From: Flexilinea sp.
GTDB lineage: Bacteria; Chloroflexota; Anaerolineae; Anaerolineales; Anaerolineaceae
NCBI GenBank assembly: GCA_017432685.1
Contig: JAFRIR010000037.1
Coordinates: 1 to 58,006 of the forward strand
Direction of reading: 5' to 3'
Length of the DNA: 58,006 nucleotides
Shown here one piece after another: positions 18,507 through 26,954 of this stretch. The translations under genes and the position numbers were made by a program. The stretch's first letter is position 1, and each line of letters begins with the position of its first letter. Below the pieces are notes generated by a model. That model made no database searches and was not told where the DNA came from. It was given only the letters and a program-made list of their open reading frames with translations.

Positions 18507-19430
18507 ATGGCAGAATTAGTTAGAGAAATTGTCGAAACTGATCTTCCCATCGTGAATTCCTTGTTACAAAAGGCAGGCAAGGAAGAGTATGTACAAATTG
18601 AACGACTTGGTGGAATGACCAATCATTCTTACAAAGTTACATTGGCAAATGGAGAGGAACTTCTTGTCCGTATTCCGGGCGAGGGTACGGAAGAAATGAT
18701 CAACCGTGACGATGAACGAAAAAGCACGGAACTTGGTTGCAAACTCGGTATTGATGCGGAACTGTATTTTTTCGATAATGCCGGACATAAAGTCATGCAA
18801 TTCATCCATGATCCGCAGCCAATGGATGAAAGTGTTATGAAACGTCCAGAAATTTTGCAGCAAGCTGCGAGAATTTTTCATCGACTCCATACATGTGGAG
18901 TTGATACAGGTGTGCGTTTTGAGGTTTTCGAGATGGCTAAACTTTATGAAAAAATAATTCATGACGGAGGGGTAGCTTTTTATGATGACTATAATGAGGT
19001 TAAACAAATCGTTATGGATATCAAAGCCACGGTAGATAAAAACGGTGAAGTCCCAAAGGTCCCTTGCCATAATGATTCTCTCATAGGGAACTGGGTCCTT
19101 GATGGAAATGGACAGCTGTATCTTATCGATTGGGAATACAGCGGTATGAATGAGGCAATGTGGGATCTTTCATGTCTTTCCATTGAAGCGGATTATTCAC
19201 CTTCCGATGACGATGCATTATTGGATGCTTATTATCAATGTGAGGGAAGAAAAGCCGGAATTGATGAAAAGAAATATTTCATTGCAGCAAAAATGTATGT
19301 CGATTTTCTCTGGACACTTTGGGGATTAACAAGAGTTCCTTTTGATGGAGAATTTATGCAGGAATATGCAGATATGCGGTATGCACGTTTGAAGAAAAAC
19401 ATAGAAGCTTATAAAAAGTTAGAGGGATAA
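18507..19430 (+). CDS. licA: Choline kinase family protein
   Basis: A 307-residue aminoglycoside-phosphotransferase-fold kinase that phosphorylates choline (or ethanolamine) with ATP. The N-lobe shows IERLGGMTNHSYKVT and LLVRIPGEGTEEMI, the catalytic loop is CHNDSLIGNW and the metal-binding motif is LIDWEYSG. It starts at an ATG after a strong AGGAG site and is 4 bases upstream of the permease gene. Product phosphocholine would be the substrate of LicC. Confidence 0.92.
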   Translation: MAELVREIVETDLPIVNSLLQKAGKEEYVQIERLGGMTNHSYKVTLANGEELLVRIPGEGTEEMINRDDERKSTELGCKLGIDAELYFFDNAGHKVMQFIHDPQPMDESVMKRPEILQQAARIFHRLHTCGVDTGVRFEVFEMAKLYEKIIHDGGVAFYDDYNEVKQIVMDIKATVDKNGEVPKVPCHNDSLIGNWVLDGNGQLYLIDWEYSGMNEAMWDLSCLSIEADYSPSDDDALLDAYYQCEGRKAGIDEKKYFIAAKMYVDFLWTLWGLTRVPFDGEFMQEYADMRYARLKKNIEAYKKLEG

Positions 19431-19434
19431 GATT

Positions 19435-20370
19435 ATGGTTGCGGGAATTATCGCAGGTATTACATGGGCGATAGAGACAATTGTTTTGGGAATCGCTTTA
19501 GCGATGAGCCCGTTTGTTTCAACAGAACAGGCTGTTATGCTTGCTCCTTTCGCGAGTACTTTCTTACATGATGCTTTTTCAGCGATTTGGGCATGGATTT
19601 ATAACGGTATGCGTGGAAATCTTCCAAGTATTGGAAAAGCGCTGAAGACAAAAAGCGGAAGATTTGTTGCACTGGCAGCAATTATCGGTGGACCTATCGG
19701 GATGACCGGTTATGTACTTTCTGTAGCGAATATGGGTGCATCGATTGGTGCTGTGGCCAGTGCTATTTTTCCGGCAATCGGTGCGGTTCTTGCTTACTTC
19801 TTTCTGAAGGAAAAAATGTCCTGGTACCGATGGATTTTTCTGATATTGAGCCTTCTCGGTGTTTATGGGCTGTCTTATAGTCCGGAAATCAACATCACGA
19901 ATTTTTGGCTGGGATTTGCCGGAACGCTGATGTGTTCCTTTGGCTGGGGCATAGAAGCCGTTATTATTGCAAAGTGCGTCCAAGATAATGCAGTTACGGA
20001 TGAGATCGCTCTTCAGATTCGTCAAACTACCTCCGCGCTGGTTTATGGGATCATAATTCTTCCGATTATGAAAGGTTGGAAATTTACCATCTCCCTATTA
20101 TCCGATACCGGTTGGCTGATCCCTACAATTGCAATAGCAGCGCTGTTTGCTACAGCTTCTTATTTATTTTATTACAGAGCTATTGCACAGATCGGTGCAT
20201 CCAAAGCAATGGCACTGAATATCACTTATTCCGCATGGGCAGTCATCTTCTCTGTAATCTTTCTTGGGGATAAGAGCCTCTTGAATCCAATTACCATCAT
20301 TTGCACACTGATTGTACTGATTTTTGGTATTTTAGCTGGAGCGGATTACAAAGAGCTTATCGGTAAATAA
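19435..20370 (+). CDS. licB: EamA/DMT-family permease, LicB-like choline importer
   Basis: A 311-residue membrane protein with ten hydrophobic helices arranged as two EamA halves. Its position right after licA, and family similarity to LicB, suggest uptake of choline. It begins with an ATG immediately after the licA stop. It ends the licCAB group and is followed by a terminator hairpin. Confidence 0.85.
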   Translation: MVAGIIAGITWAIETIVLGIALAMSPFVSTEQAVMLAPFASTFLHDAFSAIWAWIYNGMRGNLPSIGKALKTKSGRFVALAAIIGGPIGMTGYVLSVANMGASIGAVASAIFPAIGAVLAYFFLKEKMSWYRWIFLILSLLGVYGLSYSPEINITNFWLGFAGTLMCSFGWGIEAVIIAKCVQDNAVTDEIALQIRQTTSALVYGIIILPIMKGWKFTISLLSDTGWLIPTIAIAALFATASYLFYYRAIAQIGASKAMALNITYSAWAVIFSVIFLGDKSLLNPITIICTLIVLIFGILAGADYKELIGK

Positions 20371-20391
20371 TAAATTAGAAAAACTTTACAA

Positions 20392-20431
20392 CGAAACAGA
20401 TAAGGGCGCTGAATGCGCTCTTTTCTGTTTC
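20392..20431 (+). terminator. Intrinsic terminator after licB
   Basis: Arms GAAACAGA (20393-20400) and TCTGTTTC (20424-20431) enclose a second GC-rich stem (GGGCGC with GCGCTC) followed by TTTT. It ends the lic operon. Confidence 0.7.
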
Positions 20432-20478
20432 AATAGTACAATACAAACAAAGGCCATCATCACCTGGAAGGAGGCCGT

Positions 20479-20820
20479 ATGATACAGGGGATCATCATGC
20501 CGCACCCGCCGATCGCACGGGAATTGATCGGACGCGGAGAAGAAAAGAAAATTCAAAATACACTTTCCGCTTATCGCACCAAATCAGAGAAGATCGCTGC
20601 TTACGCGCCGGAAACGATCGTCATCATCTCTCCGCATAACATTTTCTTCCGCGATGCCTTCTATGTTTCGCCCGGAGGAACATACACAAACGGCATTCCA
20701 TCTCGACTTCTGCCGAAGGTCATGCTTCGGGATATGCGCGGGGTCCCCTATGCTATAATACCCTTCGGCAGTCAGGAACAAAATACACTGCCGGGAAGGA
20801 ATCAGCAGCGATGGCGCTGA
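20479..20820 (+). pseudogene. Truncated class III extradiol dioxygenase / AmmeMemoRadiSam-type gene
   Basis: Starts with an excellent GGAGG site and ATG. The first about 66 residues (IMPHPPIARELIGRGEEKKI, PETIVIISPHNIFFRDAFY) match the N-terminus of the LigB-type dioxygenase domain found in AmmeMemoRadiSam proteins, which are normally well over 250 residues. After VSPGG, about base 20680, the match stops and the frame simply runs into the promoter of the next gene. It is a 5' remnant that may still be translated into a 113-residue useless product. Confidence 0.65.
20751..20759 (+). promoter_or_regulatory. Extended -10 promoter for the first HTH-nucleotidyltransferase
   Basis: TGCTATAAT, a perfect TGnTATAAT extended -10, 52 bases before the start codon at 20811. 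No convincing -35 hexamer. It lies inside the dioxygenase remnant frame. Confidence 0.6.
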
Positions 20821-21707
20821 ATAAAAAACAGTTTGATATATTGGATCTCCTGGTCGAAGAGGATGATTCCCTGACGCAAAGACAGATGGAAGAGAGGACC
20901 GGTTATTCTCTCGGCCTCATTAACAAGACCGTAAAGGAGCTCACAGAAATGGGCGCTGTTGAGAAGGGCCGGATAACTGCTGCCGGAATGGATGCGCTGG
21001 AACCTTACCGTGTAAAACGAGCTGTCTTCATCGCGGCCGGGTTTGGAAGCCGGATGGTTCCGATCACGTTCAATACCCCGAAGCCACTCGTCCGCGTGCA
21101 TGGAAAACGGATCATTGACGGGCTCCTTGATGCCTGTCTGGCTGCCGGTATCAATGATATATATATCGTCCGCGGTTATCTTTCAGACCTTTTCGATCAG
21201 CTCCTTTATAAATATCCGATGATCAAGTTCCTTGAGAATCCTGTATATAACGAAGCCAACAACATCAGTTCCGCACTCGTTGCCCGCTATCTGCTCTCCA
21301 ATGCCTATGTGTTCGAGGCTGACCTGCTGATCTCAAATCCGGCAATTGTAAAAAAATATCATTACACTTCAAACTTTCTGGGGATCAAAAAACAAAGGTC
21401 GGACGATTGGGTCGTTAGAGCCAAAGATGGCATCATCTATGAAGAAACCGTTGGCGCGGAGGGAGATGATGTTTATCAAATGGTTGGCATCAGCTATTGG
21501 AATGAAGCAGACGGACATAAATTGAGCCAGGACATCCAGGATGTATATCAGTCCCCCGGAGGGAAAGAACGCTACTGGGAGCAGGTCCCGCTGGTCTACC
21601 GAAAAGAGCGCTATGCGGTGGAGGTCCGGGAATGCCGGGAAAGCGATATCATCGAAATTGACACCTTTAACGAATTGAAGAATATTGACAAGACTTATGA
21701 TGTGTAA
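20811..21707 (+). CDS. Winged-HTH / LicC-like nucleotidyltransferase fusion (paralogue 1)
   Basis: A 298-residue two-domain protein. Residues 5-66 form a winged helix-turn-helix (KKQFDILDLL, LTQRQMEERTGYSLGLINKT, then the wing GAVEKGRIT). Residues 70-298 form a LicC-like nucleotidyltransferase with AAGFGSRMVPITFNTPKPL, the IIDGLLDACLAAG helix, EANNISSALVA and the acidic FEAD metal site. It would activate phosphocholine or a related phospho-amine with CTP, while the HTH could bind DNA. It lies downstream of licCAB but has its own promoter and a terminator after it. Roughly two thirds of residues match paralogue 2. The true substrate is unknown. Confidence 0.85.
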   Translation: MALNKKQFDILDLLVEEDDSLTQRQMEERTGYSLGLINKTVKELTEMGAVEKGRITAAGMDALEPYRVKRAVFIAAGFGSRMVPITFNTPKPLVRVHGKRIIDGLLDACLAAGINDIYIVRGYLSDLFDQLLYKYPMIKFLENPVYNEANNISSALVARYLLSNAYVFEADLLISNPAIVKKYHYTSNFLGIKKQRSDDWVVRAKDGIIYEETVGAEGDDVYQMVGISYWNEADGHKLSQDIQDVYQSPGGKERYWEQVPLVYRKERYAVEVRECRESDIIEIDTFNELKNIDKTYDV

Positions 21708-21769
21708 TTTATCTCTGTGAACAAAATCGAAGACGTTTGATTTTGATTCAAGCGCTGAACACCCGAAGG

Positions 21770-21814
21770 CAGCTCTTTGATGCGGCAGAATCCCGCATCA
21801 AAGAGCTGTTTTCA
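21770..21814 (+). terminator. Intrinsic terminator after paralogue 1
   Basis: A 16-base arm at 21770-21785 pairs with 21793-21808 around a short loop, followed by TTTT. A strong, nearly perfect hairpin. Confidence 0.8.
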
Positions 21815-21873
21815 TGTACAGCGTCGTGCGTAAATATCATATTATTTCAATAGCCAAATCGCCGGAAATTGAG

Positions 21874-21956
21874 TATAATGTTCACGTGTGAAAATAAATT
21901 TCCTGTGTATGAACACGCAGGGAATTGATCCCTATTTGATACAGAGGGCGTGAACA
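21874..21956 (+). promoter_or_regulatory. Promoter and putative operators of paralogue 2
   Basis: TATAAT at 21874-21879 without a clear -35. Right after it, at the expected start of transcription, is the inverted repeat TTCAC-GT-GTGAA (21881-21892). TGAACAC follows at 21910-21916 and GTGAACA at 21950-21956, ending 2 bases before the start codon I prefer. The same half-site occurs upstream at 21716-21723 and 21756-21762. Confidence 0.55.
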
Positions 21957-21958
21957 AT

Positions 21959-22852
21959 ATGGATCTGTCGAAAAAGCAGTTTGAAATTCTGGAGAAACTG
22001 GCTACAGGAAAAAATCTGTCACAACGGCAATTGAAAGAGAGCGCCGGTTTTTCATTAGGCCTTGTCAACAAGATAATGCAGGAGCTGAAGGAGAAAAATG
22101 CCGTAGAAAACGGAAGAATCACCGAAGAAGGCTTTTCCCTGCTGGAACCGTATCGGGTCAGGAGAGCTGTGTTTCTTGCGGCCGGTCTGGGCGCTCGTCT
22201 CGCGCCTATCACTTTCAATACGCCGAAGCCATTGATCCGCGTAAAAGACCGGCGTATCATTGACACACTGCTTGATGCCTGTTACGCTGCAGGGATCAAA
22301 GAAATATATGTGGTCCGCGGCTATCTCGCGGAACAGTTTGACCAGCTGCTTTATAAATATCCGTCAGTCACCTTTTTGGAAAACCCGGAGTATAACGAAG
22401 GGAATAACATCGGGTCTGCGATGGCGGCAAGAGATTATCTTTCCAACGCTTATGTCTTCGAAGCGGACATCCTTCTGTATAACCCTGCACTGATCCGGCC
22501 ATATCACTATTCGTCCAACTTTCTCGGGATCAGGCAGCAGCGCTGTGATGACTGGTGCTGCCGGGTCAGGGATGGCATTATCCGCGAAGAATTGCTGGGG
22601 GCCGAAGGAGATGATGTTTACCGGATGGTCGGGATCAGCTACTGGGACAAGACTGACGGGGAAAAACTGAGCCGGGACATTGCCGATGTGTATGCCGGTC
22701 CCGGCGGCAAAGAACGATATTGGGAGCAGGTCCCGCTGGTTTATCGAAAAGAACATTACCGTGTTGCGCTCAGAGAATGTAAAAGTTCCGATCTTGATGA
22801 GATCGATACATTCAAAGAACTGAAAACGATCGACAGAACGTACAGCATCTGA
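21959..22852 (+). CDS. Winged-HTH / LicC-like nucleotidyltransferase fusion (paralogue 2)
   Basis: Same design as paralogue 1: HTH with KKQFEILEKL and LSQRQLKESAGFSLGLVNKI, then nucleotidyltransferase with AAGLGARLAPITFNTPKPL, the DACYAAGIKEIYVVRGYL block, EGNNIGSAMA and FEAD. I place the start at the ATG at 21959, which aligns with paralogue 1 and is 10 bases after AGAGGG; a GTG at 21950 would have its ribosome site too close. The two copies are a tandem duplication that has diverged. It sits between two sets of GTGAACA-type sites and directly before the ABC importer, so it is the best candidate for their regulator. Confidence 0.85.
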   Translation: MDLSKKQFEILEKLATGKNLSQRQLKESAGFSLGLVNKIMQELKEKNAVENGRITEEGFSLLEPYRVRRAVFLAAGLGARLAPITFNTPKPLIRVKDRRIIDTLLDACYAAGIKEIYVVRGYLAEQFDQLLYKYPSVTFLENPEYNEGNNIGSAMAARDYLSNAYVFEADILLYNPALIRPYHYSSNFLGIRQQRCDDWCCRVRDGIIREELLGAEGDDVYRMVGISYWDKTDGEKLSRDIADVYAGPGGKERYWEQVPLVYRKEHYRVALRECKSSDLDEIDTFKELKTIDRTYSI

Positions 22853-22894
22853 AAATCTAACACCGTTCAATAAATATATTCACATTTCTTTAGA

Positions 22895-22977
22895 GTGAAC
22901 AAATTAATCACAAAAATATTAGAAATTCATTGACCAGTGTTCAAAAATAAGATATACTATCGAAAAACATGAACACT
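22895..22977 (+). promoter_or_regulatory. Promoter and putative operators of the ABC importer
   Basis: TTGACC (22930-22935), 17-base spacer, TATACT (22953-22958). An 8-base inverted pair AGTGTTCA (22936-22943) and TGAACACT (22970-22977) has one arm in the spacer and the other just after the expected start of transcription. A further GTGAACA is at 22895-22901 with TTCACA at 22879-22884. This layout is typical of a repressor operator. Confidence 0.6.
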
Positions 22978-22995
22978 TTAGATGGAGGTTATTCT

Positions 22996-24021
22996 ATGTG
23001 TAATGGATTAAAAAAGATGTTTGTATTGGCTTTGATGGCAGCGCTGCTTTCAATTGCCGTGTGTGTTTCAGCTGACCAGCCGACCGCTCCTGAAAGAAGC
23101 GGGACGCTGGATGAGAGCTCCAATCGTGTCGTCATTTATTCCGGTGCGGAAGAATATCGCAATGAATATTTTATGAAGCGCCTGAAAGAGCAATTCCCCG
23201 AATACGATATCACCATTGATTATATGCCGACAGGGAACCTCGCGGCGAAACTGGCCGCCGAAGGTACCGATACCGACATGGATATCTTCTATGATTTAGA
23301 TTTCAGCTATGCCGGACTGGTGGAACAGTATCTTGCAGATGTTTCGGCGTACGACCAATCTATCTATGTTGACGACTGCAAAGTGGAAAATGCCCGCTAT
23401 CTCGCCGAAACCAGAAACGGTGGAGCGATCATCATCAACCCCGCGGTCCTGGAAGCAAAGGGAATCGCCGAACCGACCAGCTATGCCGACCTGCTGAAGC
23501 CCGAATTCAAAGATCTGATTTCCATGCCCAGCCCGAAATCTTCCGGAACAGGCTATATGTTCGTGAAAAACCTGGTAAATGCCTGGGGCGAGGACGAAGC
23601 CTTTGATTACTTTGATGCCCTTGCCGAAAACATCCTGCAATTCACTTCTTCCGGTTCCGGCCCGGTGAATGCCCTGGTACAGGGAGAAGTTGCTGTCGGC
23701 CTCGGAATGACAGCACAGGCTGTGACTGCTATCAATGACGGCGCTGATTTGAAAATACTGTTCTTCGAAGAAGGTTCTCCTTATTCTTTGTACGGGTACG
23801 CAATTCCTGAAGGCAAGCAAGACAGAAAGGCTGTCAGAGATGTGTTCGATTTCTTCTATACAACGCTTGTGCTGGAAGATAAAGAATTGTTCTATCCGGA
23901 ACAGGTGTTTGTGGGACAGGAGAACAGCATAGAAAATTATCCGACAAATATTCCTTATGGCGATATGTCCGGTAACACCACGGAAGAAAAAGTCAGACTT
24001 CTGGAAAACTGGGAATATTAA
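22996..24021 (+). CDS. ABC importer substrate-binding protein
   Basis: A 341-residue secreted protein. I choose the ATG at 22996 (7 bases after GGAGG), which gives a clean signal peptide with cleavage after CVSA; the ATG at 22969 lies in the operator region. The mature protein has the fold of the iron(III)/2-aminoethylphosphonate/spermidine-type binding proteins, with VVIYSGAEEYRNEYF at the start, TDMDIFYDLDFSYAGL, and MPSPKSSGTGYMFVKNL. Family members bind ferric iron, aminoethylphosphonate or polyamines. Next to lic-type genes a choline, phosphocholine or phosphonate ligand is plausible but unproved. Confidence 0.8.
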   Translation: MCNGLKKMFVLALMAALLSIAVCVSADQPTAPERSGTLDESSNRVVIYSGAEEYRNEYFMKRLKEQFPEYDITIDYMPTGNLAAKLAAEGTDTDMDIFYDLDFSYAGLVEQYLADVSAYDQSIYVDDCKVENARYLAETRNGGAIIINPAVLEAKGIAEPTSYADLLKPEFKDLISMPSPKSSGTGYMFVKNLVNAWGEDEAFDYFDALAENILQFTSSGSGPVNALVQGEVAVGLGMTAQAVTAINDGADLKILFFEEGSPYSLYGYAIPEGKQDRKAVRDVFDFFYTTLVLEDKELFYPEQVFVGQENSIENYPTNIPYGDMSGNTTEEKVRLLENWEY

Positions 24022-24117
24022 AGACTTATGAGAAGTGAGAGGAAGTGAGTTCCTTTCTCTCACTTTCCTTGTTGGTTAAAATGGAAAAGGTCGGGATCCG
24101 GCTTAATGGGAGAGGGC

Positions 24118-24915
24118 ATGGATAAATTAGTTATAAAAGATCTGTCAAAAAAATTTGGACAGGCCGGTGTTCTTCACAGTGTGAGTTTCAGCGTGAAGGA
24201 TGGTGAGTTTCTCTCTATCCTTGGTCCGTCAGGCTGCGGGAAAACCACCATTCTGCGGATCCTCATCGGGTTGGAATCTCCAGACAGTGGAGTGATCCTG
24301 AAAGACGGGAAAGATATAACCAACCTTCCCGCTGCGCAGCGGAAGATGGGGATCGTATTTCAAAATTACGCACTGTTTGAAAACATGACGGCGCTGCGCA
24401 ATGTGGAATATGCACTGTTGAAAAGCGCCGGGACAAAAGCGGACTACGATAAAAGGAAGGCGAACGCGAAAGCCAAAGAAATGCTCTCTCTGGTTGGTTT
24501 GAGCGAACACCTGGATAAAAAGCCCGGTCAGCTTTCCGGCGGGCAGCAGCAGCGTGTTGCGATCGCCCGTACCCTGGCATTGAACCCGGATGTGATCTTG
24601 TTTGATGAGCCTATGTCCGCGCTGGATGTGGATACACGGCTTGGTCTCAGAATGGAACTGAAGGAGCTGCAGAAACAATTCGGCACGACCATGATCTATA
24701 TCACGCATGATCAGGAAGAAGCCTTTGCTATGTCCGACCGGATCATGGTGATGGATTCCGGAGTGATCCACCAGTTAGATACACCGCACAATCTCATCGA
24801 TCACCCTGCGGACGATTATGTCAGACAATTTGTGATCCGCAATATTGATATCAAAATCAATTCTCTTATTCAATTTTCCAGACAGGGAAACAAATCCGCT
24901 GCGGGGCGCCCATGA
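24118..24915 (+). CDS. ABC importer ATPase (PotA/FbpC-like)
   Basis: A 265-residue ATPase with Walker A GPSGCGKTTILR, the signature QLSGGQQQRVAIARTLA, Walker B ILFDEPMSALD and the switch ITHDQEEA. The start is the ATG at 24118, 4 codons inside the longest frame, because GGGAGAGG lies just before it. The last four bases overlap the permease gene. It lacks the C-terminal TOBE extension of longer PotA proteins. Powers the importer formed with its neighbours. Confidence 0.92.
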   Translation: MDKLVIKDLSKKFGQAGVLHSVSFSVKDGEFLSILGPSGCGKTTILRILIGLESPDSGVILKDGKDITNLPAAQRKMGIVFQNYALFENMTALRNVEYALLKSAGTKADYDKRKANAKAKEMLSLVGLSEHLDKKPGQLSGGQQQRVAIARTLALNPDVILFDEPMSALDVDTRLGLRMELKELQKQFGTTMIYITHDQEEAFAMSDRIMVMDSGVIHQLDTPHNLIDHPADDYVRQFVIRNIDIKINSLIQFSRQGNKSAAGRP

Positions 24916-26504
24916 GCGAACGAAAAACTGTTTCCCAAAAGTGGACGATGTCCGCCTCATTGAAAATCCTTTTATGTGTTTTCTGGCTTTTTGCCATCAT
25001 TTTTCCGCTGCTGCGTATGCTTTCCACAATGGGCAGCGTGGATGTTTTGGCGGTCATTTCAACGCGTAAATTCTCTAAAGCTCTGCGGCAGTCGCTGTCA
25101 GTGAGCTTTACGGCGACAGTTATTTCCGTGGCATTGGCATGGGGGTTGTCATGGGCTGTCGCGAGGACCAACGTACGTCACAAGACGATCCTGAACACGC
25201 TGCTCACCGTCCCGATGCTGATCCCTTCCATCTCCCATGGCATGGGACTGATCATCATTCTGGGCGCTAACGGATGGCTGTCACGGTTGATTGGGTTGTC
25301 GGGCGGTATTTATGGCTTTTGGGGCATCGCTATCGGCTCTGTAATGTATTCTTTTCCGGTTGCCTACCTCATGCTGTACGACGTCCTTCGGTATGAAGAC
25401 GGCACTCCCTATGAAGCTGCAGAAGTGATGGGCCTGACTTCGCGGGACCGTTTTTTTGCGATCACTTTTCCATACCTTCGCAAACCGCTGATTTCGGTTA
25501 TCTTTGCGGTTTTCACCATGGTCATTACGGATTACGGTGTCCCGCTTATGGTTGGCGGCAAGTATATGACACTGCCTGTGATGATGTATCAGGATGTTAT
25601 CGGCATGCTGGATTTTGGCAAGGGCTCCGTGATCGGGATGATCCTGTTGATCCCTGCCTTTATTGCCTGTATTCTGGATATGGCAAACCGGGACAAGGGA
25701 AATTCAGCCTTTGTCGGTAAGCCTTATGGAATCAAGGAAAATAAAAACAGGGATCACGCCGCATGGGTCATCATTGTTTTTGTGCTTCTCCTTGTTTTTC
25801 TCCCGATTGCATCTTTTGCGGTACTGGCATTTGTGAGAAAATATCCGATCGATATGAGTCTCTCACTGGCAAATGCGAATCAGGCTGTCAGCATGGGGGC
25901 ACTGAGATATTTAAAAAATTCTCTAATCATCGCGGTGGTGGTTTCCTTTGCGGGAACAATCCTGGCAATTTTTAATGCATATATGACATCCAGAAACAGG
26001 TCGAAATTGAGTTCGGTTCTCCATTTGATGTCGATCACATCACTGGCTATTCCCGGTATCGTCCTGGGTTTGTCTTATGTGATGTTTTTCAAAGGGACTG
26101 CAATTTACGGAACTTTTGCGATGCTTTTCCTCGTGAATTCCATGCATTTTTTCGCCTCACCTTATTTGATGATCTATAATACTTTCGGGAAGATCAATGA
26201 GAATCTGGAAGATGTCGGGGCTGCTATGGGCGTCAGTCGCTGGAGCATAATCACCGACGTTCTTCTGCCCCAGTCGACCGGTACGATCCTGGAGATGATG
26301 AGTTATTTCTTTGTCAACAGCATGATGACGATCTCCGCAGTGTCTTTCCTTGCCAACGTGAGCAACAAGCCACTGGCTCTGATGATCACCCAGTTTGAAG
26401 GCCAAATGCAGCTTGAATGCGCAGCTTTTGTCAGCTTGATTATTCTTGCTGTAAATGTGATTATGAAATATTTTCTGTATGTGTTAAAAAAGCGATTCGT
26501 ATAG
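24912..26504 (+). CDS. ABC importer permease, two permease halves fused
   Basis: A 530-residue protein with about twelve hydrophobic helices and two inner-membrane-component modules. The EAA-type loops, where the ATPase docks, are at YEAAEVMGLTSRDRFFAITF in the first half and ENLEDVGAAMGVSRWSIITD in the second. Fused permeases of this type occur in ferric-iron and 2-aminoethylphosphonate importers. It overlaps the ATPase gene by four bases and ends the operon. Confidence 0.88.
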   Translation: MSERKTVSQKWTMSASLKILLCVFWLFAIIFPLLRMLSTMGSVDVLAVISTRKFSKALRQSLSVSFTATVISVALAWGLSWAVARTNVRHKTILNTLLTVPMLIPSISHGMGLIIILGANGWLSRLIGLSGGIYGFWGIAIGSVMYSFPVAYLMLYDVLRYEDGTPYEAAEVMGLTSRDRFFAITFPYLRKPLISVIFAVFTMVITDYGVPLMVGGKYMTLPVMMYQDVIGMLDFGKGSVIGMILLIPAFIACILDMANRDKGNSAFVGKPYGIKENKNRDHAAWVIIVFVLLLVFLPIASFAVLAFVRKYPIDMSLSLANANQAVSMGALRYLKNSLIIAVVVSFAGTILAIFNAYMTSRNRSKLSSVLHLMSITSLAIPGIVLGLSYVMFFKGTAIYGTFAMLFLVNSMHFFASPYLMIYNTFGKINENLEDVGAAMGVSRWSIITDVLLPQSTGTILEMMSYFFVNSMMTISAVSFLANVSNKPLALMITQFEGQMQLECAAFVSLIILAVNVIMKYFLYVLKKRFV

Positions 26505-26573
26505 TGAGCGTTTTTGATGATTTATGCTTGCATGATCACATAAACTGATCTTTTTTTTCTTTTTGTCCGTACA

Positions 26574-26604
26574 AATAACCGCCTTGCCGCGGTTATTATC
26601 TTTA
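26574..26604 (+). terminator. Intrinsic terminator of the ABC importer operon
   Basis: AATAACCGC (26574-26582) pairs with GCGGTTATT (26589-26597), followed by a T-containing tract. It directly precedes the dispersed repeat element. Confidence 0.65.
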
Positions 26605-26797
26605 AAGGAACCTCTAAAAACATCAGTTTTCTCTGTCCCGAGGAGATTCAGAGAATGAATTCTCTGAATCTCCTCGGGAGGTTTCCGGGGACGAAGCTTC
26701 TGCTCCGCATATAAATCGGGCGTTAGCCCGTTCCTCTCGGAGCAGGTATAACCTGCCGCCCCATACCCCTGCCCAGGAGTTTTAAGAGGTGCCCTTT
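26604..26797. mobile_element. Palindromic MITE-like element, copy 1 (about 194 bp)
   Basis: Ends are imperfect inverted repeats (AAAGGAACCTCTAAAA and TTTTAAGAGGTGCCCTTT). Near the left end is a long hairpin whose arms are 26638-26655 and its complement to about 26677. The right half has GGTTTCCGGGG and CCCCATACCCC, both shared with the second copy at 42885-43004. A 7-base CTTTAAA flanks both ends and may be a target duplication. No open frame. With the terminator and the promoter at 26842 it accounts for the 450-base gap between genes. Confidence 0.6.
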
Positions 26798-26841
26798 AAA
26801 AACACTCGATGCTTGAATTTTTCCGAAAGAGGAAACCGGAC

Positions 26842-26871
26842 TTGACGTTCTGCTTCGTTTTGAGGTAGAAT
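26842..26871 (+). promoter_or_regulatory. Promoter of the acyltransferase gene
   Basis: TTGACG (26842-26847), an 18-base spacer and TAGAAT (26866-26871). The start codon at 26955 follows after an approximately 75-base leader with no clear structure. Confidence 0.5.
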
Positions 26872-26954
26872 TTAGCCAAACAAGGGAGCCGTTTGCGGGA
26901 ATCAAACCAGCTCAATCAGTCCGCACCCGGCACGGCACGAGGGGTATCCGTATC

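Noticed and set aside
21950..21958. GTG start for the second HTH-nucleotidyltransferase
   Set aside because: The ribosome site would be too close and the ATG at 21959 aligns with the start of paralogue 1.
22996..26504. Aminoethylphosphonate biosynthesis and import locus
   Set aside because: No phosphoenolpyruvate mutase, decarboxylase or transaminase gene is in the window; only the importer family allows a phosphonate ligand, so it is kept as one option.
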